Positions 17,195 through 26,650 of a DNA stretch of 64,000 nt are shown here, piece by piece. The position numbers and the translations under genes were made by a program. Source of the DNA: Novosphingobium ginsenosidimutans (GTDB taxonomy: Bacteria; Pseudomonadota; Alphaproteobacteria; Sphingomonadales; Sphingomonadaceae); assembly GCF_007954425.1 (NCBI RefSeq), contig NZ_CP042345.1, positions 62,001 through 126,000 on the forward strand. Direction: 5' to 3'. Position 1 is the stretch's first letter, and every line of letters starts with the position of its first letter. Under the pieces are notes generated by a model. The model did not search any database, was not told the origin of the DNA, and saw only the letters and a list, made by a program, of their open reading frames with translations.

Positions 17195-18594
17195 AGGCAG
17201 GCCGCGTAGGCCCTTGCCACCTGCGCCGCAAGCTCTCCGGCGGTAAAGGGTGCCAGCGTGAGCCGTGCCGCCTCACCATGCAGCCAGACGCCTTCACAGG
17301 CGGCCGCAAAGGGATCGGCCCCATTGGCAAGCTGGCTGGCAATCGCGCCAGCCAGTACATCGCCGGTCCCGGCAGTCGAAAGCCAGCTGGTGGCGCGCGG
17401 GGCAAAGGCCACCCGGCCATCGGGCGCAGCGATCAGCGTATCGGCACCCTTGGCCACGACCACCATGCCGGTCGCTCGGGCAAGCGCCTCGGCCCGTTCG
17501 AGCTTGCTGCCGGAGCCATCCAGGCCAAAGGCACGCTCAAGCGCGAACAGTTCGCCCTCATGCGGCGTGGCGATCACCGGCGCCTGGCGCTCGGCCAGAT
17601 TGTGCGCGCTAAGCAGGATCAGGCCGTCCGCATCGACGACTGCGGGAGTGGGCTCCGATAGGGCAATGGCCAAAATCTCGCGCGCTGCGGCATCGCGGCC
17701 CAGCCCCGGTCCGACCAGCAGCGCGGCATAGCGGCTGTCTGTCAACACCTCGGCCAGCGGCTGGCACTCGACAACCAGATCCGGCGGCGCACCCTCAGCC
17801 GCGCCAAGCACTTTGACATAGCCTGCCCCGGCGCCCTGGGCTGCGCGCGCCGCCAGCAGCGATGCACCGGGCATGGCTCCTGTTACCACGCCTAGCAGCC
17901 CGCGCTTGTACTTGTGAGCATCGGCAGCGGGGGCAGCAAGGCGCGGCCGGCCGATCAGCCGTCCGGCCTCGGGCAAGCCCCTCACGCCGATCGGAACCAA
18001 GCGCAGTTCGCCCATGGTCGGTGCCGCAGGAAGCAGGAAGTGCGCCGGCTTCCAGGCGCCTAACGCCAGGGTCAGATGCCAGCTCGGCAAGCCATCGTTA
18101 AATGTCATGCCGTTGTCAGCATGGACCCCGCTGGGCAGGTCTACGGCTACCCGGCGCGGATGGCGGGCAGCCAGGCGGTTAAGCAAGGCATGGTCGTCGA
18201 TGTGCAGCGGTCGGGTCAGGCCGGTACCGAACAGGCAATCGACCAGCACTTCGCCGTGACTGTCGGCATCGCGGCCCAGCACTTGGCCCTGAAAGAGCCC
18301 GCGTGCAGCACGGGACGCGGCAGTCTTCGAATCGCTCGCCGCGACCACCTGCACCGAACCGCCACGTTCTCGGATTGCCTCGGCGATGACGTAACCATCG
18401 CCGCCATTGTTGCCCGGGCCGCAGAGCACGGTCACTGGCCGCCCTCCGCTCATCCGCCAGACCCATTCGGCCGCGCCGCGTCCGGCGCGCTGCATCAGCT
18501 CATCAACCGAAATGCCGCCCGCGATCAGCGCCGCCTCCGCATCGCGCATCTGCGCGGCGGTCAGGACCTGGTCAGGGCTTTGGGGCATCGGCAT
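17191..18594 (-). CDS. nnr: bifunctional NAD(P)HX epimerase/dehydratase
   Basis: Repairs hydrated NAD(P)H: the N-terminal YjeF domain epimerises S/R-NAD(P)HX, and the C-terminal kinase-like domain dehydrates it using ADP. 467 residues. Seen: CGPGNNGGDGYVIA near residues 58-71 in the epimerase half, and TPHEGELFALE and GTGDVLAGAIA in the dehydratase half. ATG at 18592-18594 overlaps the lipoprotein gene by 23 bases, and the stop overlaps the methyltransferase start by 4 bases. The tight packing indicates co-transcription. Confidence 0.93.
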   Translation of the reverse strand: MPMPQSPDQVLTAAQMRDAEAALIAGGISVDELMQRAGRGAAEWVWRMSGGRPVTVLCGPGNNGGDGYVIAEAIRERGGSVQVVAASDSKTAASRAARGLFQGQVLGRDADSHGEVLVDCLFGTGLTRPLHIDDHALLNRLAARHPRRVAVDLPSGVHADNGMTFNDGLPSWHLTLALGAWKPAHFLLPAAPTMGELRLVPIGVRGLPEAGRLIGRPRLAAPAADAHKYKRGLLGVVTGAMPGASLLAARAAQGAGAGYVKVLGAAEGAPPDLVVECQPLAEVLTDSRYAALLVGPGLGRDAAAREILAIALSEPTPAVVDADGLILLSAHNLAERQAPVIATPHEGELFALERAFGLDGSGSKLERAEALARATGMVVVAKGADTLIAAPDGRVAFAPRATSWLSTAGTGDVLAGAIASQLANGADPFAAACEGVWLHGEAARLTLAPFTAGELAAQVARAYAACL

Positions 18595-18931
18595 TCACCG
18601 GGACGACATAGCGATCATCGCCCAGGATCACTTCCCAGCGATCGCCCTTCAAGGCTGACTGGCTCTGGTCCGCGCCATCGGCGGCGAGCAGGTTCTGGCC
18701 ATCGGGACTGGCGACCAGCCGGCGGAACTTGCCATCCGGATGGCGCACAACGAAGGCTGCCCGACCTTCTTCTCTGCCGCGCTCCAGCGTGCAGTCCTGC
18801 GTCAGCTCGGTCGCGCCGCCCAGACCGCACCAGATCGTTTCGCTGGTTGCCACTTTGCCCTCGCCCGGTGCCGGATCGCTGCAGGCTAACAGTGCAGCCA
18901 ATGGCAACAAGGCGAGCGCGGCGCGGATCAT
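18572..18931 (-). CDS. hypothetical lipoprotein (119 aa)
   Basis: A short signal peptide ends in the lipobox LLAC ([10 protein letters not shown]), so the product should be lipidated at Cys17. The mature domain has two more cysteines (IWCGLGG and QDCTLE), which may form a disulfide, and a strand-rich part ([27 protein letters not shown]). It is not assigned to a family. Its ATG overlaps the ilvD stop (ATGA, 18928-18931), so it is coupled to ilvD although its role is unlikely to be related. Confidence 0.75.
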   Translation of the reverse strand: MIRAALALLPLAALLACSDPAPGEGKVATSETIWCGLGGATELTQDCTLERGREEGRAAFVVRHPDGKFRRLVASPDGQNLLAADGADQSQSALKGDRWEVILGDDRYVVPVNADAPKP

Positions 18932-20775
18932 TTCAAATTGAGCTGCGACAGGTCCCGAACCGCCCCGCGCGCGGCGCTGGTGGTCATCGCGGCATAGGCC
19001 TGGAGCGCGACCGAGACCTTGCGCGGCCGGTCCTGCGCGGGCTTCCAGCCCTTGGCTTCCTGCGCGGCGCGGCGGCGGGAGAGTTCCTCGTCCGAGACGG
19101 CAAGGTGGATGGTGCGGTTCGGAATGTCGATCTCGATCCGGTCGCCAGGTTCGACCAACCCGATCTCGCCGCCCTCGGCCGCTTCGGGCGAGACGTGGCC
19201 GATCGACAGGCCCGAGGTGCCGCCAGAGAAACGCCCGTCGGTCAGCAAGGCGCAGGCAGCGCCCAGGCCCTTCGATTTGAGGTAGCTGGTGGGATAGAGC
19301 ATTTCCTGCATGCCAGGTCCGCCCTTCGGCCCTTCATAGCGGATCACCACCACGTCGCCGGCCTCAACCTGCCCGGTCAGGATCCCGGTGACCGCCGCAT
19401 CCTGACTTTCGAACACCTTGGCCGGGCCAGAGAACTTCAGGATGCTTTCATCGACCCCGGCGGTCTTCACGATGCAGCCATCGCGGGCGATATTGCCGAA
19501 CAGCACGGCCAGGCCGCCATCTTGCGAGAAAGCGTGCTCTTTCGAACGGATCACACCATTTTCGCGGTCGGCGTCGAGTGCGTCCCAGCGGCGCGCCTGG
19601 CTGAAGGCGGTCTGGGTTGGCACGCCGCCTGGCGCCGCGCGGTAGAATTCGTGGACGGCCGGATCGTCGGTGCGGGTGATGTCCCAGGTATCGAGCGCGA
19701 GGCCCATGGTCGCGCTGTGGACGGTCGGCAGGTCGGTGTGGAGCAATCCGGCACGGTCGAGCTCGCCCAGGATCGACATGATCCCGCCGGCGCGGTGGAC
19801 ATCTTCCATGTGAACGTCGCTCTTGGCCGGGGCGACCTTGGACAGGCAGGGCACGCGGCGGCTCAGCCGGTCGATATCGGCCATGGTGAATTCCACCCCG
19901 CCCTCTGCCGCTGCGGCAAGCAGGTGGAGCACGGTGTTGGTCGATCCGCCCATCGCAATGTCGAGGCTCATCGCGTTCTCGAACGCGCGGAAGCTCGCGA
20001 TCGAATGCGGCAGGACCGAAGCATCGTCTTCCTCATAGTATCGGCGGCACAGGTCAACTGCGAGCCGGCCCGCCCGCAGGAACAGCTGCTGGCGATCTGC
20101 GTGGGTGGCCAGAACCGAGCCGTTACCCGGCAGCGACAGCCCCAGCGCCTCGGTCAAACAGTTCATCGAATTGGCGGTGAACATGCCCGAGCACGAGCCG
20201 CAAGTGGGGCAGGCCGAGCGTTCGATCGTGGCGACTTCCTCGTCAGTGTAGCTCTCGTCCGCGGCGGCGACCATGGCGTCGACCAGATCCAGCGCCACTT
20301 CCTTGCCCTTCAGGATCACCTTGCCGGCTTCCATCGGTCCGCCCGAGACGAACACGACCGGGATGTTGATCCGCATTGCCGCCATCAGCATGCCGGGCGT
20401 GATCTTGTCGCAGTTGGAAATGCAGACCATCGCATCGGCACAGTGGGCATTGACCATGTATTCGACCGAGTCCGCGATCAGGTCGCGGCTGGGCAGCGAA
20501 TAGAGCATTCCGTCGTGGCCCATGGCGATGCCATCATCGACAGCGATAGTATTGAATTCCTTGGCAACGCCGCCGGCCGCCTCGATCTCGCGCGCGACCA
20601 TCTGGCCGAGGTCCTTGAGGTGGACGTGGCCGGGCACAAACTGGGTGAAGGAATTGACCACTGCAATGATCGGCTTGCCGAAATCGCCGTCCTTCATGCC
20701 CGTGGCTCGCCACAGCCCGCGCGCGCCGGCCATATTGCGGCCATGGGTGGAAGTACGCGAACGAAGGGCAGGCAT
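18928..20775 (-). CDS. ilvD: dihydroxy-acid dehydratase
   Basis: Dehydrates dihydroxy-isovalerate and its homologue in branched-chain amino acid synthesis. 615 residues, the usual length. Fe-S ligand cysteines are visible in [10 protein letters not shown] and [15 protein letters not shown], plus [14 protein letters not shown] and [15 protein letters not shown] near the C-terminus. ATG at 20773-20775 ([19 protein letters not shown]) matches known IlvD N-termini; the open frame continues upstream but without family similarity. Followed by the lipoprotein gene with a 4-base overlap. Confidence 0.96.
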   Translation of the reverse strand: MPALRSRTSTHGRNMAGARGLWRATGMKDGDFGKPIIAVVNSFTQFVPGHVHLKDLGQMVAREIEAAGGVAKEFNTIAVDDGIAMGHDGMLYSLPSRDLIADSVEYMVNAHCADAMVCISNCDKITPGMLMAAMRINIPVVFVSGGPMEAGKVILKGKEVALDLVDAMVAAADESYTDEEVATIERSACPTCGSCSGMFTANSMNCLTEALGLSLPGNGSVLATHADRQQLFLRAGRLAVDLCRRYYEEDDASVLPHSIASFRAFENAMSLDIAMGGSTNTVLHLLAAAAEGGVEFTMADIDRLSRRVPCLSKVAPAKSDVHMEDVHRAGGIMSILGELDRAGLLHTDLPTVHSATMGLALDTWDITRTDDPAVHEFYRAAPGGVPTQTAFSQARRWDALDADRENGVIRSKEHAFSQDGGLAVLFGNIARDGCIVKTAGVDESILKFSGPAKVFESQDAAVTGILTGQVEAGDVVVIRYEGPKGGPGMQEMLYPTSYLKSKGLGAACALLTDGRFSGGTSGLSIGHVSPEAAEGGEIGLVEPGDRIEIDIPNRTIHLAVSDEELSRRRAAQEAKGWKPAQDRPRKVSVALQAYAAMTTSAARGAVRDLSQLNLK

Positions 20776-20835
20776 GGGGTTACTCCGGCAAGAATGTTGC
20801 CCGAATTGGGCACTCGCCGCTGCCCTACACGGCAA

Positions 20836-21564
20836 TCAGCCGAGCTTCAACGCCACTTCATTACAGAGTTTCGCCAGACGACCAGCCCATTCCGCCTGCT
20901 GCAGCACCGTCGCGATCTGATCCTGCCGCAGTTCGATGCCCAGGTAGGGCCGCCCTTCGGCCTCACAGTGGCGGTTCATGGTATAGTTCAGGAGCTTGCC
21001 CGAATAGGGCAGCTGATCGCCAACGCAGAGGCCCTCGGCTTCCAGCAATGGAATCGCGAGCCGCGCGGCCCGGTCATCCTCGTTATAGAGCACCGCCACC
21101 TGCCAAGGCCGTGCCTCGTCGCTGGTCGCGAGTTGCGGGGTGAAGCTGTGCAGCGACAAGACCAGCGCTGGCGGGCTGTCATCCAGCAGGGTTGCCAGAG
21201 CTGCGTGGTACGGCGTGTGGAACCGCTCCAGCCGCGCCTGGTGCGCGGCATGGTCCAGCGCATTGCCCGGAATGGCGTGGCCGTCGCTGGCAATCGGTAT
21301 CACGGCAGGCGCATGCGGCTCGCGGTTGAGATCGCAAACCAGCCTGCTGATATTGCCCTGGAAGGCGGCGATGCCGGGGCGTTCAGCGAGCAGCGCGCCC
21401 ACCCCCGCCACGCCCAGGTCAACGGCGATGTGCTGATTGAGCAGCGCCGGGTCGATACCAAGTACGATATCTTCCGGAACGCGGTTCGAGGCATGGTCGG
21501 AGACGACCAGGATTCCGCCGAACCGCGGCTTTCCAAGCAGGCGGAAGGCTTCGTGCGGCGTCAC
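20836..21564 (-). CDS. N-formylglutamate amidohydrolase family protein
   Basis: Member of the FGase family, which hydrolyses N-formylglutamate in histidine breakdown or related N-acyl substrates. Signatures: ILVVSDHASNRVP near the start, HIAVDLGVAGVGALL, the SRLVCDLNRE segment, LVLSLHSFTPQ and LGIELRQDQI. The family zinc ligands His and Glu are plausible in these motifs. GTG 21564 was chosen because it overlaps the ispE stop (GTGA, 21561-21564); an in-frame ATG at 21588 would add eight residues. No hut genes are nearby, so the real substrate is open. Confidence 0.85.
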   Translation of the reverse strand: MTPHEAFRLLGKPRFGGILVVSDHASNRVPEDIVLGIDPALLNQHIAVDLGVAGVGALLAERPGIAAFQGNISRLVCDLNREPHAPAVIPIASDGHAIPGNALDHAAHQARLERFHTPYHAALATLLDDSPPALVLSLHSFTPQLATSDEARPWQVAVLYNEDDRAARLAIPLLEAEGLCVGDQLPYSGKLLNYTMNRHCEAEGRPYLGIELRQDQIATVLQQAEWAGRLAKLCNEVALKLG

Positions 21565-22358
21565 CGGAGCGCCCCCGCCAGCGTCCACCAGCCTTCCGGC
21601 ATGGCCGCCTGCGCCGCATCGCGCTGGGCCGCGTCATTATAGAGCGCAAAGCAGGTCGCGCCCGAGCCGGACATCCGCGCCAGCACCGGGTCAGTTGCCT
21701 CAAGCGCGGCGAGGACCTCTCCAATCACCGGGCAAAGCCCCAGCGCCGGGGCCTCCAGATCGTTGCGCCCGGCCAGCATGATTGCGCGCAGGTCGCCCTG
21801 CGGCAGCGGGCCGCGGTCGATCCCGTCCCAGGCCTTGAACACCGGGCCGGTGCTGAGCGGCATGCGCGGGTTGACCAGAAGGCAAGCCATGCCAGCCACG
21901 TCATTCGCTACCTCGGTCAGCTCAGTCCCGGTGCCTCGCCCGATGCTGGCGCTGGAGAGAACGCAGGCGGGCACATCGGCGCCCAGTTTGGCCGCCCGAA
22001 GTTGCCAATCGTCAGGCAGGCCCTGGCTTTGCTCAACCAACCGGAACAGCGCCCCGGCATCGGCCGAGCCGCCGCCCAGGCCTGCCGCGACCGGCAGGTT
22101 CTTCTCCAGCGTCACCGCCCAGCCCTGTTGCCGCGGCAAAGCGGAGAGCGCCTGCATCACGATGTTATCGAAGGGATTGTCGAGCGTTCCGGCAAACTCA
22201 CCCAACACCCGCAGGCTGTCCCGCTCTGCGTAAGAAACGCTCAGCCGATCGCCCGCATCAACGAAGGCGAACAGCGTTTCCAGCTCATGATAGCCATCCT
22301 CGCGCCGCCGCCGAACGTGCAGCGCAAGGTTGATCTTGGCATAGGCGGTTTCGATCAC
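21561..22358 (-). CDS. ispE: 4-diphosphocytidyl-2-C-methyl-D-erythritol kinase
   Basis: GHMP kinase of the MEP isoprenoid pathway that phosphorylates CDP-methylerythritol. 265 residues. Seen: AYAKINLALHV at the N-terminus, the ATP-binding glycine motif PVAAGLGGGSADAGALF, and the third GHMP motif around ARMSGSGATCFALY. GTG at 22356-22358 is the start. It lies 12 bases downstream of ETF-QO and overlaps the amidohydrolase start by 4 bases. Confidence 0.94.
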   Translation of the reverse strand: MIETAYAKINLALHVRRRREDGYHELETLFAFVDAGDRLSVSYAERDSLRVLGEFAGTLDNPFDNIVMQALSALPRQQGWAVTLEKNLPVAAGLGGGSADAGALFRLVEQSQGLPDDWQLRAAKLGADVPACVLSSASIGRGTGTELTEVANDVAGMACLLVNPRMPLSTGPVFKAWDGIDRGPLPQGDLRAIMLAGRNDLEAPALGLCPVIGEVLAALEATDPVLARMSGSGATCFALYNDAAQRDAAQAAMPEGWWTLAGALR

Positions 22359-22370
22359 CGGGCAGGCAGA

Positions 22371-24017
22371 TCACATGTTCGGATAATTCGGCCCGCCGCC
22401 GCCTTCGGGCGTGACCCAGTTGATATTCTGGGTCTTGTCCTTGATGTCGCAGGTCTTGCAGTGGACGCAGTTCTGAGCGTTGATCTGAAGGCGGGGATTG
22501 CCGTCCTCGATCCCCAGGAACTCGTATACGCCTGCCGGGCAATACCGCGCCTCAGGCCCGGCATAGAGCTTGAGGTTGATCTCGACTGGCACGGCCGGGT
22601 CCTTCAGCTGCAGGTGGCAGGGCTGGTCTTCCTCATGGTTGGTGAAAGACAGCGCCACACTGGACAGGCGATCGAAGCTGATCACGCCGTCGGGCTTGGG
22701 ATAGGCAATCGGGCGGTAGAGATCGGCCCGCTCGGTCGCTTCGCAATCGCGGTGGTGGCCCATCGCCGGGATGATCGGCAGCTTCAGATAGCGTAGCCAC
22801 ATATCGAGGCCGGCAAAGACCGTGCCGATATCGCCGCCGAACTTGGCAACCATCGGTTCGGCGTTCTGCACCAGCTTGAGTTCCTTGGCGATCCAGCTGT
22901 CGCGGACGGCAGCATCGTATTCGGCCATCGCGTCATGCTCGCGGCCCGCGGCGATCGCGGCGGCAGCGGCTTCGGAGGCGAGCATGCCGCTTTTCATCGC
23001 GGTGTGGCTGCCCTTGATGCGCGGCACATTGACGAAACCGGCCGAGCAGCCGATCAGCACGCCGCCCGGGAAATCGAGCTTGGGCACGGACTGCCAGCCG
23101 CCCTCGTTGATCGCGCGGGCGCCATAGGAAACGCGGCGGCCACCTTCCAGGATCGCGCGGATTTCCGGGTGCTGCTTCCAGCGCTGGAATTCCTCGAACG
23201 GGTAGACGTAAGGGTTCTTGTAATCGAGCGCGGTCACGAAGCCCAAGGCGACCTGGTTGTTGGCCTGGTGGTAGAGAAAACCGCCGCCCCAGCTGTCGCT
23301 TTCGGTCAGCGGCCAGCCCTGGGTGTGAAGCACGCGGCCCGGCACATGCTTGGCCGGATCGATGTCCCACAGTTCCTTGATACCGATACCATAGACCTGC
23401 GGCTGGCAATTGGCCTCAAGGTCGAATTTCGCCTTGAGCGTCTTGGTCAGGTGGCCACGCGCGCCTTCGGCAAAGAATGTGTACTTGGCGTGCAGCTCCA
23501 TCCCGGGCTGGTAATCGCCCTTGTGGCTGCCATCCTTGGCCACGCCCATGTCCTGCGTCGCCACGCCTTTGACCGAGCCGTCTTCGTTATAAAGCACTTC
23601 TGAAGCCGGGAAGCCGGGGAAGATTTCCACGCCAAGTTCTTCCGCCTTGCCCGCCAGCCAGCGGCACAGGTTGCCCAGCGAGCCGGTGTAGTTCCCGTTG
23701 TTCGACATGAACGGGGGCATCGGCCAATGCGGGATCGACGTTTTGCTTGTCTTCGAAAGGACCCAGTGCCAGTTGTCGGTCACGGGGGTTTCGGCCATTG
23801 GACAGCCATCTTCGCGCCAGTTCGGCAGCAGCTCGTCCAGCGCCTTGGGATCGACCACCGCGCCCGAGAGGATGTGTGCGCCGACTTCCGAACCCTTTTC
23901 CAGGATGCAGACCGAAAGCTCAGGATTGACCTGTTTCAACCGGATCGCCGCCCCTAGGCCGGCCGGGCCGCCGCCAACGATGACGACGTCATAGGGCATG
24001 GATTCACGTTCGCTCAT
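22371..24017 (-). CDS. electron transfer flavoprotein-ubiquinone oxidoreductase
   Basis: Inner-membrane-associated FAD/4Fe-4S enzyme passing electrons from ETF (fatty acid and amino acid oxidation) to ubiquinone. 548 residues, typical. The N-terminal FAD motif is VVIVGGGPAGLGAAI. The C-terminal ferredoxin-like domain carries RYCPAGVYEF and NCVHCKTCDIKD, supplying four cluster cysteines, and ends PEGGGGPNYPNM as in known ETF-QO. ATG at 24015-24017 has AGGTGG upstream. First gene of the minus series. Confidence 0.95.
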   Translation of the reverse strand: MSERESMPYDVVIVGGGPAGLGAAIRLKQVNPELSVCILEKGSEVGAHILSGAVVDPKALDELLPNWREDGCPMAETPVTDNWHWVLSKTSKTSIPHWPMPPFMSNNGNYTGSLGNLCRWLAGKAEELGVEIFPGFPASEVLYNEDGSVKGVATQDMGVAKDGSHKGDYQPGMELHAKYTFFAEGARGHLTKTLKAKFDLEANCQPQVYGIGIKELWDIDPAKHVPGRVLHTQGWPLTESDSWGGGFLYHQANNQVALGFVTALDYKNPYVYPFEEFQRWKQHPEIRAILEGGRRVSYGARAINEGGWQSVPKLDFPGGVLIGCSAGFVNVPRIKGSHTAMKSGMLASEAAAAAIAAGREHDAMAEYDAAVRDSWIAKELKLVQNAEPMVAKFGGDIGTVFAGLDMWLRYLKLPIIPAMGHHRDCEATERADLYRPIAYPKPDGVISFDRLSSVALSFTNHEEDQPCHLQLKDPAVPVEINLKLYAGPEARYCPAGVYEFLGIEDGNPRLQINAQNCVHCKTCDIKDKTQNINWVTPEGGGGPNYPNM

Positions 24018-24089
24018 GGTCCACCTGTTCGGGGTTAATCGTTCGCTTGAGCCTTGAAAGCTGGCTTGCGGCAGGTCAAGACCGCAAAT

Positions 24090-24857
24090 GTGAACAACCC
24101 CGCACAAACTGACCCGGCAATCGATCCCGCCGCCGTCCTCTCGGCGGTGCTGGACTGGTGGCGCGAGGCGGGCGTTGACCATGCCTTTGCGGACGATCCG
24201 CGCACCTGGCTGGCCGATCCTGCCGCTGCGGAAGCTGCACCCGAGCGGACGGTCGCCCCGCCGCCTGAACCGCTCCGGGCAGTGCCCAAGACGCCAGTTG
24301 TAGAGCGTCTGCCAGGTCTCGATGCTCTGCCAATGACCCTGGCGGAGTTCCAACAGTGGTGGCTGAACGAGCCGTCGCTCGATGGCGGACACGTTGCCGG
24401 ACGGGTGCCGCCGCGCGGGGTTGAAGGCGCACCGCTGATGGTACTGGTCGATCATCCGGAAGCCGAAGACGGCGAAATGCTGCTATCCGGCCCGCAGGGA
24501 AGACTGCTGGCGGCCATGTTCACGGCTATGGGGATCGGCCCTGAAGCGGCCTATATCGCCGCGTGCCTGCCCCGTCATATGCCTTTGCCAGATTGGGCCG
24601 CGCTCGATGCTGCGGGCCTTGGCGAGGTGGTGCGGCACCATGTCCTGCTGGCCCGTCCGCAGCGCTTGCTGGTGTTCGGAAGGCACATCTCGCCGCTGCT
24701 TGGCCACGATCCGGCGAAAAGTGCTGAACCTTTGCAGCAATTTGTTCATGAGAACGCCAGCATTCCGCTGATGGTGGGGCCGGGCCTTGCCAATCTGGCT
24801 GGTCGGCCGCGGAGCAAGGCCGGGCTGTGGCAAGCCTGGCTGGACTGGACGGGATAA
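24090..24857 (+). CDS. degenerate uracil-DNA-glycosylase-fold protein
   Basis: The C-terminal 150 residues align in pattern with family 4 UDGs: SGPQGRLLAAMFTAMGI, AYIAACLPRHMPLPD and LLARPQRLLVFGRHISPLL correspond to the G-x-x-LL, YI-x-N-x-x-K-x-RPP and P-x-x-x-x-LG segments. However, the GEAPG active-site loop is replaced by VDHPEAEDG, and the Fe-S cysteines are missing. It is therefore probably not a normal glycosylase. The N-terminal 100 residues are acidic and Pro/Ala-rich. The start is uncertain: GTG 24090 is chosen over TTG 24054, since the gene diverges from ETF-QO. The next gene follows 8 bases after the stop. Confidence 0.65.
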   Translation: MNNPAQTDPAIDPAAVLSAVLDWWREAGVDHAFADDPRTWLADPAAAEAAPERTVAPPPEPLRAVPKTPVVERLPGLDALPMTLAEFQQWWLNEPSLDGGHVAGRVPPRGVEGAPLMVLVDHPEAEDGEMLLSGPQGRLLAAMFTAMGIGPEAAYIAACLPRHMPLPDWAALDAAGLGEVVRHHVLLARPQRLLVFGRHISPLLGHDPAKSAEPLQQFVHENASIPLMVGPGLANLAGRPRSKAGLWQAWLDWTG

Positions 24858-24865
24858 GAACGGGT

Positions 24866-26650
24866 GTGAAGCGTACGACTGCAAAAGCGATGCTGGCCCT
24901 GGGCCTGGCGAGCAGCCTTGCCGGGCTGGCCGCGCCGGTGCACGCCAACAGCGCGGCGGTCGATTACTTCCGCAACCGGGCCGATCGCAGCAATGTCCCC
25001 ACGCTGCTCAGCCAGGATGACAGGTCCTATTACCGCGACCTGTTTGGCGCGATCGAGCGGAGCGACTGGGCCAAGGTCCAGGCGATGTTTGCCCAGCGCC
25101 AGGACGGGCCGCTGCATCAGGTCGCGCTGGCCGAATACTACCTCGCCCCCACCTCCCCCAAGATCGAGCTTGATGCGCTCAATGCCTGGCTGGCCAAGGG
25201 CACCGACTTGCCGCAGGCCGAGCAGATCGCGCTGCTGGCACAAAAGCGGGGAGCGACCGCGCTGCCGAGTCTGCCCCAGGCCGGATCGCTGGTCAGCCAG
25301 CCGAACCGCGCCAAGCGGATCCGACCGCGCGAAACCAATGACGGAACCATGCCGGCCGCCGTGGCCGCCGCGATCAATTCCAGCATCAAGGCTGACAATC
25401 CCGCCGGGGCCAAGGCCTTGCTCGACGGAATCGATACGCAGCTCTCGCTCGGAGCGCGGGCTGAATGGCGCGCCAAGATCGCGTGGTCATTCTATATCGA
25501 GAATGACGATACCTCCGCCTATGCCCTTGCCCAGACGGTGCAGGACGGAGCCGGACCGTGGGTCGCCGAAGGCTGGTGGACTGCGGGCCTTGCGGCTTGG
25601 CGGATCGGTGATTGCATGGGCGCGGGCGATGCCTTCGCCCGCACTGCTGGTGCCTCGCAGAACAGCGAACTGACCGCGGCTGCGCTCTACTGGCAAAGCC
25701 GTGCTGCCGTGCGCTGCCGCCAGCCCGAAAAGGCCTCGGCCTCGCTCAAGGCTGCGGCAAAGATGGATGAGACGCTTTACGGCATGCTCGCTGCGGAGCA
25801 GCTTGGGCTCGCCCTACCGCAAACCCACACCGCGCCGGACTTTACCCAGAGCGACTGGCAGAAGCTGCGCGATGAAAACAACATCCGCACAGCCGTCGGC
25901 CTGGCCGAGATCGGCCGCGATGGCCTGGCCGATGAAGTCCTCCGTCACCAGGCCCGGCTTGGTCCTGCCAATGAATACCAGCCGCTCAGCCGTCTTGCCC
26001 GCGATCTGGGCTTGCCCTCGACGCAGCTCTGGATGGCCTATAATGCCCCAGTCGGCGGCCGCGCCGAACCGGCGGCCCGCTTCCCGACACCGAAATGGAC
26101 CCCGGCCAACAACTGGCAAGTCGATCCTGCGCTGGTCTATGCCCACGCCCTGCAGGAATCGGTGTTTCGTGCTGCGGCTGTGAGCCCGGCCGGCGCGCGG
26201 GGCCTGATGCAGATCATGCCAGCCGCTGCGCGCGATCACGCCGGCGCGTTGGGTGTTTCCGGCAATCCGGGCGACCTCAACAAGCCAGAGATTAACCTCG
26301 CCTTCGGGCAGCGCCACTTGCAGATGCTCCGCGATGCGCCTGGCACGCAGGGCCTGCTGCCCAAGGTCATGGCTGCCTATAACGCCGGCCTCACCCCGAT
26401 TGCCCGCTGGCAGTATGAGATCAAGGACCAGGGCGATCCCTTGCTGTGGATTGAAAGCGTTCCCTATTGGGAGACGCGCGGCTATGTGAACATCGTGATG
26501 CGCAATTACTGGATGTACGAGCGCCAGGCGGGCGGACCTTCGGAAAGCAGGATTGCGCTGGCCCAGGGTCTGTGGCCGACCTTCCCCGGCATCTCCGGCG
26601 CCAGCGCCGTGCGGATGACCGCCAATGGGGTGATCCAGCGTGGCCGTTGA
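24866..26650 (+). CDS. lytic transglycosylase, second Slt-type paralogue
   Basis: Periplasmic peptidoglycan-cleaving enzyme. 594 residues: signal peptide (MLALGLASSLAGLAAPVHAN), helical repeats, then a C-terminal SLT domain with the catalytic Glu in LQESVFRAAAVSPAGARG, followed by LMQIMPAAARDHA and AYNAGLTPI. The end WIESVPYWETRGYVNIVMRNYWMY parallels the ETRGYVQHVLEN of the gene at 799-2763. GTG 24866 gives a normal signal peptide and starts 8 bases after the previous stop. moaB overlaps its 3' end by 11 bases. Confidence 0.9.
   Translation: MKRTTAKAMLALGLASSLAGLAAPVHANSAAVDYFRNRADRSNVPTLLSQDDRSYYRDLFGAIERSDWAKVQAMFAQRQDGPLHQVALAEYYLAPTSPKIELDALNAWLAKGTDLPQAEQIALLAQKRGATALPSLPQAGSLVSQPNRAKRIRPRETNDGTMPAAVAAAINSSIKADNPAGAKALLDGIDTQLSLGARAEWRAKIAWSFYIENDDTSAYALAQTVQDGAGPWVAEGWWTAGLAAWRIGDCMGAGDAFARTAGASQNSELTAAALYWQSRAAVRCRQPEKASASLKAAAKMDETLYGMLAAEQLGLALPQTHTAPDFTQSDWQKLRDENNIRTAVGLAEIGRDGLADEVLRHQARLGPANEYQPLSRLARDLGLPSTQLWMAYNAPVGGRAEPAARFPTPKWTPANNWQVDPALVYAHALQESVFRAAAVSPAGARGLMQIMPAAARDHAGALGVSGNPGDLNKPEINLAFGQRHLQMLRDAPGTQGLLPKVMAAYNAGLTPIARWQYEIKDQGDPLLWIESVPYWETRGYVNIVMRNYWMYERQAGGPSESRIALAQGLWPTFPGISGASAVRMTANGVIQRGR

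Noticed and set aside
18076..21642. An open frame of almost 1,190 codons on the plus strand opposite nnr, ilvD and the amidohydrolase
   Set aside because: It is antisense to four genes with clear family motifs. GC-rich codon bias of the real genes suppresses stops in this frame; the translation has no recognisable domain.
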